Shown: piece by piece, positions 25,637 through 34,032 of the stretch
Layout: each line of letters opens with the position of its first letter
Position numbering within the stretch: position 1 is the stretch's first letter
NCBI GenBank assembly: GCA_963757265.1
Contig: CAVWRA010000006.1
Location: 2,976,001-3,040,000 of the forward strand
Direction: 5' to 3'
DNA length: 64,000 nucleotides
DNA from: CAIVVT01 sp963757265
GTDB taxonomy: Bacteria > Acidobacteriota > Terriglobia > Bryobacterales > Bryobacteraceae
Notes under the pieces: generated by a model
The model's database searches: none
The model's input: the letters and a program-made list of their open reading frames with translations, nothing else
What the model was told of the DNA's origin: nothing
Made by a program: the position numbers and the translations under genes

Positions 25637-26559
25637 AGAGTCTTTTTGAGAGGATTGCGCTGGGTGAGGTCCTCATCTCAGATGGCGCCATGGGAACGTT
25701 CTTGCACGCTCGAGGATTGCAGGCCGGGGAGTGCCCCGAGTCCTGGTGCATCTCGCATCCCGACGTGGTGCAATCGATCGCCGCGGCCTATATCGAGGCG
25801 GGTTCCAACATCGTTGAGACTAACTCGTTCGGCGGCAGCGCCTTCAAGCTGAAGCCCTACGGCCATGCTGCGCGCGTGGTCGAGTTCAATCGCGCAGCGG
25901 CTGCGCTCGCCAAGGCGGCCATGAGCGCCAACGGCTACGTCGCCGCGTCTGTGGGCCCTACCGGCCACATCGTCGAGGCAGAAGGCGGCGACACGAAATT
26001 GGAAGATTTGTACGCCGCGTTCCGGGAGCAGGTGGTGGCGTTGGCGGAAGGCGGCGCCGATGCCATCTGTATCGAGACCATGTCCTCCCTCACCGAAGCG
26101 ATTCAGGCCATCAAAGCCGCGAAAGAGAATACGAATCTCCCCGTGATCTGCACGTTCACCTTCGAGCGAGGCGCGAAGGGATTCCGCACGATGATGGGCG
26201 CGACACCCGACCGCGCGGCGCGTGCAGCCGTTGCCGCCGGAGCCGACATCATTGGAGCCAATTGCGGCAACGGGATCGCCAACATGATCGAAATCACGAA
26301 GCTGATGCGGGCGGCGGCGCCGGGCACGCCGATTCTCATTCACGCCAACGCCGGCGCCCCCGAGGTCGAGAACGGACGGACGGTCTTCAAGGAGACACCG
26401 GAGTATATGGCCTCGCGCGTGAACGAGTTGATCGAAGCCGGCGCGAACGTGATCGGAGGCTGCTGCGGAACGACCCCGGCCCATATTGCCGCAATGGCCC
26501 GAGCGGTACGTCAGTCCCGCTTTGGAATTCCGAATGGCTCGTCCGTGACGGCGTCGTGA
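25633..26559 (+). CDS. homocysteine S-methyltransferase-family protein (MetH N-terminal-domain type)
   Basis: 308 residues, ATG overlapping the RACo stop. It is the homocysteine-binding barrel of MetH/BHMT standing alone: LISDGAMGTFLHARGL, ETNSFGGSAFKL, IETMSSLTEAIQAIKA, GANCGNGI (Cys211) and GGCCGTTPAHI (Cys277, Cys278), the three Cys that hold zinc and activate homocysteine thiolate. The folate and B12 domains of MetH are missing. As the last cistron of a CODH/ACS operon it may move methyl groups between the corrinoid Fe-S protein and homocysteine or another thiol, in either direction. A second protein with a homocysteine-type zinc site is encoded at 14806. Substrate unproven. Confidence 0.85.
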   Translation: MKSLFERIALGEVLISDGAMGTFLHARGLQAGECPESWCISHPDVVQSIAAAYIEAGSNIVETNSFGGSAFKLKPYGHAARVVEFNRAAAALAKAAMSANGYVAASVGPTGHIVEAEGGDTKLEDLYAAFREQVVALAEGGADAICIETMSSLTEAIQAIKAAKENTNLPVICTFTFERGAKGFRTMMGATPDRAARAAVAAGADIIGANCGNGIANMIEITKLMRAAAPGTPILIHANAGAPEVENGRTVFKETPEYMASRVNELIEAGANVIGGCCGTTPAHIAAMARAVRQSRFGIPNGSSVTAS

Positions 26560-26816
26560 CGGCGTTCCCGGGAGCTTGGGCGAGAATTGGGGAAACTCTG
26601 CGCACCTTAAGTGAACGCGCTTCGCCGCTGTGTTGTTGAATATACGATTGTTGAGCGGTTTCCCAAGCTGGACGTCGCGGATTCAAGCCTCGTCTCGCTC
26701 CATGTTTTTGACCACTTGGACGCTTCCATGAATCCCGGCATCGTGTCGTGCCAGTACACGCGAAGCGTGTGCCTTCAACAGCCCGACAGGCGCTCCGACG
26801 CAGAGGAAGTTCGAGC
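26560..26816. other. intergenic region between the CODH/ACS operon and the RIT element
   Basis: 257 bases with no gene and no convincing terminator hairpin after the methyltransferase stop. It ends exactly at the left inverted repeat of the RIT element. Confidence 0.4.
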
Positions 26817-26846
26817 AGTAATGCCGAGTACCGGATAACCCCGAGT
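26817..26846 (+). repeat. RIT left terminal inverted repeat
   Basis: Begins AGTAATGCCGAGTACC and ends AACCCCGAGT. All 30 bases are the exact reverse complement of 30244-30273. It marks the downstream end of the element, 55 bases beyond the ritC stop. Confidence 0.92.
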
Positions 26847-26901
26847 GAATTCGGCGAACGGCACGCGGGCGCGGGCTTGATGATGCGTCGTCTCGGCATT
26901 A

Positions 26902-27913
26902 TCAGAGGGTGTCGAGGAAGGTCAGCAACGCGTCGCCGGCCTGGAACCGCTTCAAGCCCTTGCCTGCAGGGACGATGTTGCTGAGAGCTCGTTCCTTCGT
27001 TTTCAAGTCCGCCTCAAGGTACATATGCGTGGTCTCCGGACTCTCATGACCAAGCCAAAGCGCGATTACGGTAATGTCGACCCCTGACTGCAGAAGGTGC
27101 ATCGCCGTGGTGTGGCGGAGAACATGCGGCGTGACGCGCTTGGTCGCCAAACTCGGGCAAGCCCTCGCTGCCTTCTGCACCGCGTCCTGCAAGATATAGT
27201 TGACGCCGTCCCGCGACAAATGCGTGCCGTGGGAATTCGGAAAGGCTGGGCTGTCGAGAGCGCCCGGTTGCGTTGTGAGCCAGACCTTCAAACTGCGGGC
27301 CGTGTTTGGCCACAGCGGAACTTCTCGCTGCTTGCGCCCCTTTCCGTGCAGTTCCAGGAATGAAATGGCACCGAAATGGATCTGGTCCCGTTTCAAGGAA
27401 GTGATCTCGGACACGCGGGCGCCACTGTTGTAGAAGGTGACCAACAATGCGTAGTCGCGTTGGCCGCTCAATGTCTTGCGGTCAGGGATGTCCAGAATCG
27501 CGTTCAACTTCCTCGCGAGTCAGGTAACCGACCAGCCGTTTGTTGGCGCGCTTCACCGGAATCGCCAGCACCCTGGTCACCAGGTGGACGCTGGCCGGAT
27601 CTCGCAACGCAACCAGCCGGAAGAATGAACGAATTGCTGCCAGCCGCACGTTACGCGACTGGGCCTGATTCTTGCGCTGTTCCTCGATGTGGTTGAGAAA
27701 ACTCAGAATCGCAGGCGCATCGAGGTCCCTAACCCGCAGACTGGCGGGCTCCTTGCCAGAGGCGTGCCGGATGAAGCGAAGTAGCAGCCGGAAGGTGTCT
27801 CGATAGCTGTCGATCGTCTGTTGGCTGGCGCGGCGATGCGACACCATGTGTTCGGTGAAGAAGGATTGAAGCAAAGGACCAACCAACGTAGCCGAGTCAA
27901 CTGTGCCGCTCAT
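26902..27913 (-). CDS. ritC: RIT tyrosine recombinase C (ritC), frameshifted
   Basis: The first part, from ATG 27913 (MSGTVDSATLVGPLLQSFF), is an N-terminal SAM-like core-binding domain ending at GYLTREEV. The second part, in the next frame, begins NAILDIPDRKTLSGQRDYALL and has the catalytic region: SGARVSEI (Arg), HVLRHTTAMHLLQSG (HxxR), LGHESPETTHMY (His and Tyr nucleophile). One extra base near 27505 separates EEV from NAIL. Repaired, it would be about 337 residues. The start overlaps the ritB stop by ATGA. As written the product would end soon after the N-terminal domain. Confidence 0.85.
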
Positions 27914-28869
27914 TCTTGGCCTCCCGCACCTGCATAGCGCCCGAAAATCTCACCCGCGATCGCCAGCAACTCCGGCGTCGCCGACAGATAGCGGTAGCTT
28001 TCTACCATCCCGAGGTGCCCCAGGTAAACCGATAAGTGCGGCACCTGCGTGCGCACGTCCGCTCCGGCGCGATACCAGGCGAGTAAACGCTGAACGGCGA
28101 ATGAATGGCGCAGCGCATGTAAAGCCGGTCCCTGCCGCCCCGGACCTTCCTCCTTGACAATGCCGGCGTGCCGCTGAGCTTGAAGAACAGCGTTTCGGAC
28201 TCTGCCGTAGAGCAACGGCCGTCCTCGATCGTTGATGAAGAGCGTTTCGGCGACTTGCCCGTGAACGTGCCCTTTCCGTTCATTGCGATACTCCAGCAAC
28301 TTGGCAGCGGTGGTCGGATGGAGCGGCACCAAGCGGGTCTTGTGGAACTTAGTGTTTCGGATCTCGAGGTACGGCGGATCTTCATCCAGATAGACCTCGG
28401 CCAATTTCAGCCGCAGGGCTTCGCCGACGCGCAATCCCGTGCTAGCAAGTAGTCCCACGATGGTGGAGTAGGTCTTCTGCCGGAAGGAACCCTCTTCCCA
28501 GTACCAACCATCAGCCCGCATCAGGCGCGCAATTTCTTCTGGCGAGTAGATCTGGACCTTGGGCCGGCGTGGCTCGGCCACCAGTCCCGGCGGCGGGATC
28601 TCCGTTTCCGGCTCGAACGCTTTCAAGTGAGTAAGAAAGCCCCGGAGCATGCAAAGACGGATCGCAGCACCGGTGCTGTAGCATCGGGCCGAGGCCTGCC
28701 GTGCCCAGTCCAGGGCGGTTTCGGCGCAGATCGGGCCCTCCTGGTCCTGGCTTGCCAGGTAGGAGACAAAACTCCGCAACACACGCTCCGACCAGTAAGT
28801 TTTGAACCCCAGCGACCGGCGAAGTTCGAGGTAAAAATCCAGGCGCGCTTGCAACAAGTGGTTCGTCAC
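27910..28869 (-). CDS. ritB: RIT tyrosine recombinase B (ritB)
   Basis: 319 residues using GTG 28869, which overlaps the ritA stop as GTGA; a GTG six codons upstream (28887) is also possible. It is a tyrosine site-specific recombinase with TGLRVGEALRL (first catalytic Arg), HALRHSFAVQRLLAWY (HxxR box), YLGHLGMVESYRYL (His and Tyr nucleophile). It is the middle member of the trio and clearly different from its neighbours. In RIT elements all three recombinases are thought to be needed for movement. Confidence 0.9.
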   Translation of the reverse strand: MTNHLLQARLDFYLELRRSLGFKTYWSERVLRSFVSYLASQDQEGPICAETALDWARQASARCYSTGAAIRLCMLRGFLTHLKAFEPETEIPPPGLVAEPRRPKVQIYSPEEIARLMRADGWYWEEGSFRQKTYSTIVGLLASTGLRVGEALRLKLAEVYLDEDPPYLEIRNTKFHKTRLVPLHPTTAAKLLEYRNERKGHVHGQVAETLFINDRGRPLLYGRVRNAVLQAQRHAGIVKEEGPGRQGPALHALRHSFAVQRLLAWYRAGADVRTQVPHLSVYLGHLGMVESYRYLSATPELLAIAGEIFGRYAGAGGQE

Positions 28870-30131
28870 TGAGCGCCTCCCGGCCACGGCAGCGCCACTT
28901 GCGCCAGCGCGACCAAATCGAGTTTGGCATAGATCCCCGTGACGGCGAGCGTGCGATGCCCAAGCACGTCGGCCACGTCTTTGAAACTGGCGCCACCGCG
29001 CACCATGTGCGTGGCGACGGTGTGACGAAAAACGTAAGCGCCGGGACGGTGAGCGTCGATGCCTGCGGATCGCAAGGCTCTCTTGGCCAGATCCGTCAAC
29101 GTCTTAGCGGCTGTCAGCGGATTATGTGGGGCGCATTGATTCAGGAAGATCGTGCGATGAGAACTGGAGGGTCGTCCTTTTTTGAGATACGCGACAAGTG
29201 CGTCGCCGACTTCCGGCAGGAGGGGCAAAACGCGTTCGCGCCGCGTCTTGCCTGCTTGGACAAGAAGGCTCCCGTTCCGCCAATCGATGTCGTCAAGAGA
29301 CAAACGGAGGACTTCCCCGGCCCGAAGACCGAGACGCGCCAGCAACACCAACATTGCCCTGTCGCGGAGACCTGGGAGCGTCTTATCGCAGCTCGTAGCG
29401 AGAACTCGATTCAAATCCTCGACGGAAAGAGACCGTGGTAGCGCTGCATGTTTCGACTGGCGAATCCTGGGAATCGCATAGTTCAGCCCAGCTTGCACCA
29501 ACCCCTGACCCACGAGATAGCGAAGGAATGCGGCCAGAGATCGCCCCGGCTCCTTTCGGCAGGTGAGCGCCAACCCGGCAGCGCGTTTCAGAACGAATTC
29601 CGCTACGTGTTGAGGACCAATCCTTTTCCAATCCGGCGCCTCATCTCCGAACACGGCTTTCAACAACGAGCGGGCGTGGCCCAGATAGTTGATCCGGACC
29701 GATTTGACGACCCCTCGATCATGTTCCAGGTAGCGGTCGAAGGCCGCCAGGACTCCGTCGGCGGAGTCCGGCGCCAATGGTGCCGGCGGCGCCGGCGGGG
29801 CAATAATGCCGCGTGCCCGCAACAGAACAAGCAGCCGAGGCAGACCGCGGGCATTATGCGGACGCCAACCTCTAGGCCGAGTGGCACAGGGTGTGCGGTG
29901 CATTTTGCCGACGTAGCTGTCCAGGGTCGAATGGGTGATCTCGGCCAACCGAACGCCTGTCTTGATTAGCCATCGCCCGAATGCATCGGCATTGCGCAGT
30001 TGCCGCCTGACGCTCTTCCGTGAGTAGCTATGCGACTGAAGTTCGGCGGCCAACTCGTCGAGGTAGGGCGCCATCGGACCGGAACGCATCCGATCCAGAA
30101 CGCGAGGTGCGGTGAAATAGGTTTCGATCAA
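28866..30131 (-). CDS. ritA: RIT tyrosine recombinase A (ritA)
   Basis: 421 residues from TTG 30131 (MIETYFTAPRVLDRM), the first and largest member of the trio. The N-terminal half has core-binding helices with a Pro/Ala linker (IIAPPAPPAPLAP). The catalytic domain shows RLGLRAGEVLRLSLDDIDW, YVFRHTVATHMVRGGAS and LGHRTLAVTGIYAKLDL, covering Arg, HxxR, His and Tyr. No frameshift. Its start lies 113 bases inside the right inverted repeat, which must hold the element's promoter. Confidence 0.9.
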   Translation of the reverse strand: MIETYFTAPRVLDRMRSGPMAPYLDELAAELQSHSYSRKSVRRQLRNADAFGRWLIKTGVRLAEITHSTLDSYVGKMHRTPCATRPRGWRPHNARGLPRLLVLLRARGIIAPPAPPAPLAPDSADGVLAAFDRYLEHDRGVVKSVRINYLGHARSLLKAVFGDEAPDWKRIGPQHVAEFVLKRAAGLALTCRKEPGRSLAAFLRYLVGQGLVQAGLNYAIPRIRQSKHAALPRSLSVEDLNRVLATSCDKTLPGLRDRAMLVLLARLGLRAGEVLRLSLDDIDWRNGSLLVQAGKTRRERVLPLLPEVGDALVAYLKKGRPSSSHRTIFLNQCAPHNPLTAAKTLTDLAKRALRSAGIDAHRPGAYVFRHTVATHMVRGGASFKDVADVLGHRTLAVTGIYAKLDLVALAQVALPWPGGAQ

Positions 30132-30243
30132 ATTCCTCTCCTGCCGGCCCGGTTGGCCGACAGGAAAGGGTCTCAGGATAATGCAGAGTGCTGCAAGCGT
30201 CGAAGAAGCACTGGCGTTATCCGAAAACGTGCCGATCTCGCCT

Positions 30244-30273
30244 ACTCGGGGTTATCCGGTACTCGGCATTACT
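30244..30273 (-). repeat. RIT right terminal inverted repeat
   Basis: Begins ACTCGGGGTTATCC and ends CGGCATTACT; exact reverse complement of 26817-26846. Just outside it lies a small hairpin, CTAACCC with GGGTTAG (30278-30299), that could be part of the original target or a terminator for the adjacent genes. Confidence 0.92.
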
Positions 30274-30381
30274 CCTCTAACCCTCGGAGAGGGGTTAGAA
30301 ACGCGTTGAGAGAGGGGAGCCACTCCTTGCGGAATTCTGTAGACGGCGCTTTCCAGCCGGAACATACCCCAGATGCACGAC

Positions 30382-30783
30382 TCAGATCCGGTGTATTCTC
30401 TGAAGACCCGGCCAGCGGTCGAAGTCGCCGTCGAAGCTCAGAATCGACCGAACGCCGTGACGCTCCATAACTGCAATGTGCACGGCGTCGCGGGCGGACA
30501 GCAGCGCAGGATTCTGAGCGATCTCCCCAGCGCGCAAGACCTCCGCTTTCTCGATGGGGAACACTTCGTCGACGACGTCCAAAGTAACCTGCAGCGCCGG
30601 TCCGATGGCTTCACGCTTTTCAATAGCCGTATACCGACGGAGTATCTCTTGCAACACTTCGGCGTCAGTGACGAGACGCTCCCCTCCTGCAATCAGGCGC
30701 TCCAGGATGATTTGCGCCTCGGCCTTGTGCGGGTGGGCAGCTCCAATCAGGTACATCGGGATATTGGAATCGACGAAGATCAA
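30382..30783 (-). CDS. vapC: PIN-domain toxin, VapC family
   Basis: 133 residues. The PIN fold is recognised from MIFVDSNIPMYL (first acidic residue), VTDAEVLQEILRRY (second), LSARDAVHIAVMERHGV (third) and ILSFDGDFDRW (fourth), so the metal site looks complete. VapC toxins are RNases that cut tRNA or rRNA. The start is a TTG overlapping the stop of the antitoxin gene (TTGA), the usual tight coupling. It lies 108 bp from the RIT right end. The specific RNA target cannot be predicted. Confidence 0.88.
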   Translation of the reverse strand: MIFVDSNIPMYLIGAAHPHKAEAQIILERLIAGGERLVTDAEVLQEILRRYTAIEKREAIGPALQVTLDVVDEVFPIEKAEVLRAGEIAQNPALLSARDAVHIAVMERHGVRSILSFDGDFDRWPGLQRIHRI

Positions 30784-31025
30784 CCCTGGTAGCCTCGCTC
30801 GATTTCACTCAGCATCTGCTCAATATCAGCGCTGGGGAACGAGTACTTGGCGCCACGCCGAACCGCCTTCAACTTGGTTTGGGGGTCAATCATCGGCCGG
30901 CTTGCGCGCGCGTCCCGAAGGGTTCGCCGGACCCACTCGCCCACGGTCAAGCATTCACGTCTGGCCAAGCGCCGGATGTCCGACATTTCGGAATCGGGCA
31001 GCAACACCTGAAGACGCTTGCTCAT
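30780..31025 (-). CDS. vapB: VapB-type antitoxin
   Basis: 81 residues beginning MSKRLQVLLPDSEMSDIRRLARRECLTVGEWVRRTL, a ribbon-helix-helix DNA-binding pattern. The C-terminal half (KAVRRGAKYSFPSADIEQMLSEIERG) is the probable toxin-binding region. It precedes and overlaps vapC. A TATACT -10 box sits about six bases before the start (31032-31037 on this strand), so the message may be leaderless or have a very short leader. Confidence 0.82.
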   Translation of the reverse strand: MSKRLQVLLPDSEMSDIRRLARRECLTVGEWVRRTLRDARASRPMIDPQTKLKAVRRGAKYSFPSADIEQMLSEIERGYQG

Positions 31026-31217
31026 AGAGTGAGTATAGCATGATCATTAGCGGAGTGCCAGGCCTGGGTGACGGAGAGGCAGTCGGAAACCATGGTTTTC
31101 GGGGAGCCACTGGTGTGCAACCTCAGATCGACGTACGGCTGATTCCCCATCCGGGGGTGGACGCATTCGCCGGCCGGATGAACAGATGCCGGCAGTCAAC
31201 GGCTGCGGCCGCCGGGA

Positions 31218-31838
31218 TCAATGGTCCGCGCTGCCGAGGCGGCCGGCGGCGAACAGGCGGCGGTCCATCCTGGGGAGGCGGCGAATCTGGGCAGGGGTCA
31301 AGAGGCGCGTGTGAGGGACGGTGCAGAGATGCTCGGGGATGTACCAGACGGGTTCGACGGAGGTCATCCAACCCTGAGGGTCGAACCGCGCCAGGTTGAC
31401 GGGGCGGGTGGAAAAGGCGCGCAGGGTCTTCTCGCCCTGCAGGTTGAAGTAGTGCGGGAAGTAGCTCATGACCAGCTCGCGGAGCGAGCGGTAGACGGGG
31501 TCGCGGAAGCGCAGGCCGGAGTAGTTCGACTTGGCGATGGCGCCCCAACAGCCGGAGTGCTGAAAGAGGGCCAGGACGTGATCGTCGTCGCGCACGGACT
31601 CGAGATCGAGCAGCAGCGCGGGATGACCCTGAACGCGCAGGGCGGCGGCGGCCAGGAGTGCGCCTTCCATGCAGTGCGCGGTCATGTGGCGCAGGGCCAG
31701 CCGCGGCGAGAAGCAGGTAGGACCGGCGGGCTCGAGGTTGTAGGCCACGTCGTCATCGAGGAAGCGCTGGATCTGATCGGGCCGCTTGAGGGCCTTCAAT
31801 ACCTTCCACTCCGCCGGGGAGAGGCTGTAGCGAGACAT
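31218..31838 (-). CDS. transglutaminase/cysteine-protease-fold hypothetical protein
   Basis: 206 residues without signal peptide. The segment HMTAHCMEGALLAAAALRVQGHPALLLDLES, followed by DDDHVLALFQHSGCWGAI and SNYSGLRFRDPVYRSL, has the Cys, His and downstream polar order of the transglutaminase-like fold. The Cys sits at the start of a helix, as expected for a nucleophile. The rest (YFNLQGEKTLRAFSTRPVNL) is not diagnostic. It lies 54 bases beyond the O-antigen-ligase-like gene and may be co-transcribed with it. Function unknown. Confidence 0.5.
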   Translation of the reverse strand: MSRYSLSPAEWKVLKALKRPDQIQRFLDDDVAYNLEPAGPTCFSPRLALRHMTAHCMEGALLAAAALRVQGHPALLLDLESVRDDDHVLALFQHSGCWGAIAKSNYSGLRFRDPVYRSLRELVMSYFPHYFNLQGEKTLRAFSTRPVNLARFDPQGWMTSVEPVWYIPEHLCTVPHTRLLTPAQIRRLPRMDRRLFAAGRLGSADH

Positions 31839-31892
31839 CCTCTTCAGACTACGGCACGCGGCGGGCGTGCGGACCGCAGGGCAGGGTAGCGG

Positions 31893-33101
31893 TCAAATGG
31901 ACGGCGTGGGCGGGGAAGCGGGGTCCAGAGGCGGCGGCGAAGGGTGGTTGCCGGGCGCCGAACGGCCGCACTGCCAGGCCGCGAGCATGGCCAGGATGAG
32001 GATCGGGCAGGAGCCGAGCGCGGGACGTGAGAAGGGGTAGTCGACGAGGGCGTGAAGGAAAACGGCGATCACGCCCAGGCCCCACACGGATGAGATGGCC
32101 GGACGCAAGCACCAGAAGAAAAGCGCCGCCAGCATGAGGCCGAAGGGCAGACCGCCTTCAGCGGTCCATTGGAGCCAATCGTTGTGCGCCTGATTGGCGA
32201 ACAGGCCGACATCGGTGAGGGCGTAGCGGGGATAAGCCGTTGCCCAGGCGCCCAGGCCGACGCCGAACCAGGGGTGGGCGGCGATCATGTGAAGCGTTGA
32301 GAGAACGAGCTGGCGGCGGATCTGCAGCGGATCGGGGGCCTGGAAACGGCTCCATAGGTTGCCCCATCCGACGAGCGCGGTGAACAGAACAAACGAAGCG
32401 AAGATGCCGAGGAGGGTTTTGCCCATTCCATGGCCACTCACGCCGCCGCGAATCAAGACCAGCGCGATGACGGCCGCGATCTCGGCCGTGGCGAGCAGCA
32501 TACCGGCGCGGGAGGCCGAGGCGATGACGGAGGCGTACATGGCGCCGGCCATCGCGCAGTAGAGCAGGGAAGAGCGCTGGCGGTGGAAAGCTTCATACAA
32601 GGCGATAGGCAGGACGAGCTCGATGAAGGCGGCGTAGTGGTTGCGGGAGAGGAAAGGGCCCATCACGTAGTCGGTGTAGCCGGACGGGAAAAGCCAGAAG
32701 ACCTTGCCGCTGGAGGTAAAGGTCTGCAGGGTGGCGAGGATCGAGAGCAGGAAACCGAACCACAGCATCGCGGCGCGGAACCAGCGCCGGACGGGCGCGT
32801 CACGGAAGAGGAGGAAGGCGCACAGGAATACGGCCAGAAAGGCGGTCCAGTGGGCGATGGCGGACCGCGTATCAAAGGAATAAACGGTGCGCCCGGTGAG
32901 CCATTGGAACACGCCCCAGGCGGGCGCGAAGGTCAAGGGGACGAGGGGGAAAGTGAATGGGAACAGGGATCTGCGCGCGCGGAGGAGGGCCGCGGCCGCG
33001 AGCGCGTAGATTCCGACCTCGAAGACTGCAACCGGCCACCAGGCGCTCACCCAGAGCGTCAGGATGGCAAAGAAAAAGAGCGCCGCCAGAAGAGCGGGCA
33101 T
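31893..33101 (-). CDS. O-antigen ligase/polymerase family membrane protein
   Basis: 402 residues with about ten transmembrane helices. The signature Wzy_C/O-antigen ligase region is visible: SRAGMLLATAEIAAVIALV, HMIAAHPWFGVGLGAWATAYPRY and the loop NQAHNDWLQWTAEGGLPFGLML, where the conserved His lies in the large periplasmic loop. Such proteins transfer or polymerise lipid-linked glycans in the inner membrane. It is separate from the main exopolysaccharide operon, which has its own polymerase at 47527. The C-terminal tail is Pro-rich. Confidence 0.85.
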   Translation of the reverse strand: MPALLAALFFFAILTLWVSAWWPVAVFEVGIYALAAAALLRARRSLFPFTFPLVPLTFAPAWGVFQWLTGRTVYSFDTRSAIAHWTAFLAVFLCAFLLFRDAPVRRWFRAAMLWFGFLLSILATLQTFTSSGKVFWLFPSGYTDYVMGPFLSRNHYAAFIELVLPIALYEAFHRQRSSLLYCAMAGAMYASVIASASRAGMLLATAEIAAVIALVLIRGGVSGHGMGKTLLGIFASFVLFTALVGWGNLWSRFQAPDPLQIRRQLVLSTLHMIAAHPWFGVGLGAWATAYPRYALTDVGLFANQAHNDWLQWTAEGGLPFGLMLAALFFWCLRPAISSVWGLGVIAVFLHALVDYPFSRPALGSCPILILAMLAAWQCGRSAPGNHPSPPPLDPASPPTPSI

Positions 33102-33141
33102 GCGAGATTCTAGAGGAATACTCCCGCCATTCCAGGGCGGT

Positions 33142-34032
33142 CTACGGGCGGCTCACGGGCGTCGTTGAGCCGAGCGCGCCAACGGACTTGAGGGAGACCA
33201 GGGTCTCGGTCACAGTGACGCCTCCAATCAGGGCCGCGATGGCCGCCGGTGAGAGCGCGCCGCCGCCGTGGGCTGCCGCACCGGCCGCCGCGCCGGCCGC
33301 GGTTGCCGCCGGACGGAGCACGTTCAGCGTAACCACTTGCACGACCTCCGAAGCGCCGCCCGCAGGAGTAGCGCCGGGGATGACGGAGCCCTCCAGGGCG
33401 ACCTGTTTGCCGACGTAGCGGGCCAGGTTCTCGCCGCGCAACTGGACCTTGACGCCGGTAGTGCTGTCGGTGAGGAAATAACTCCCGCCTTCCGACTGCA
33501 CGACGCCAGCGAGTTTGACAGCACCGGAGGCGGTGGAGCCCTGATCAGCCGGGACCCGGGTGTCAAAGGCCAAAGCCATGTTCGGATTCACGCTGGCGAT
33601 GAGGAGGCCGGAGGCGTTGCGCACTTCGGCAGAGCCGGCCGCGGTAGTGACGACCACCTGGGACTGGTCGGTCTTTTCGACCTGGACGATCGCATCGCCG
33701 GCCGCAGGAGTGATGCGCAAACTGGCCGCCTCGACGACCAACCGGCGCGCATGGGAGACGATGCCGGAGCCTTGTTCAATGACCGCGCGGTCGCGGTAGA
33801 CCGTGGCCCGGGAGGCGGGCAGCAGCGTAATCTGCGCGCCGGAGATCTGGAGCACGGAGCGGGCGGAAGAGGTCTCCACCACAGTGCCATCGAAGAGCGT
33901 GCTGTTGCCCTGAATGGTCGAACCGTCAACGCGGAACTCGCCGGTGGAGCTGACGACTCCTACCGGCGGAGGGACCGCAACCAGCGCCGTTAAACAGCCG
34001 CCGGTTATAAGGAGAACAAGCGTTTTGAACAT
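33142..34032 (-). CDS. secreted FecR-domain-like protein
   Basis: 296 residues from ATG 34032 (MFKTLVLLITGGCLTALVA), a signal peptide, possibly of lipoprotein type given the Cys. The mature part is a beta-rich FecR-like domain: GEFRVDGSTIQGNSTLFDGTVVETSSARSVLQISG, then VVVTTAAGSAEVRN. A second beta region (YFLTDSTTGVKVQLRG) and a Gly/Ala-rich C-terminus with a possible membrane segment follow. FecR-like beta domains outside sigma-factor operons often serve as cell-surface parts. No sigma factor gene is near. Earlier in-frame starts exist, but this one gives the cleanest signal peptide. Confidence 0.65.
   Translation of the reverse strand: MFKTLVLLITGGCLTALVAVPPPVGVVSSTGEFRVDGSTIQGNSTLFDGTVVETSSARSVLQISGAQITLLPASRATVYRDRAVIEQGSGIVSHARRLVVEAASLRITPAAGDAIVQVEKTDQSQVVVTTAAGSAEVRNASGLLIASVNPNMALAFDTRVPADQGSTASGAVKLAGVVQSEGGSYFLTDSTTGVKVQLRGENLARYVGKQVALEGSVIPGATPAGGASEVVQVVTLNVLRPAATAAGAAAGAAAHGGGALSPAAIAALIGGVTVTETLVSLKSVGALGSTTPVSRP

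Larger units (their letters stand above)
26817..30273 (-). mobile_element. recombinase-in-trio (RIT) element
   Basis: Three different tyrosine recombinase genes on the minus strand overlap one another by a few bases (ritA 28866-30131, ritB 27910-28869, ritC 26902-27913), the defining layout of RIT elements. The unit is bounded by perfect 30-bp inverted repeats at 26817-26846 and 30244-30273. Inside these, subterminal copies of a CTCxGCATTATC block occur about 75-95 bases from each end (26893-26903 and 30177-30187), in opposite orientation. No obvious target duplication is seen. ritC carries an apparent frameshift, so the element may not move on its own. Confidence 0.9.

Noticed and set aside
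27505..27515. Programmed frameshifting as an explanation for ritC
   Set aside because: RIT recombinases are normally encoded in one frame, there is no slippery heptamer or downstream stem that I can see, and similar single-base shifts occur in unrelated genes of this window.
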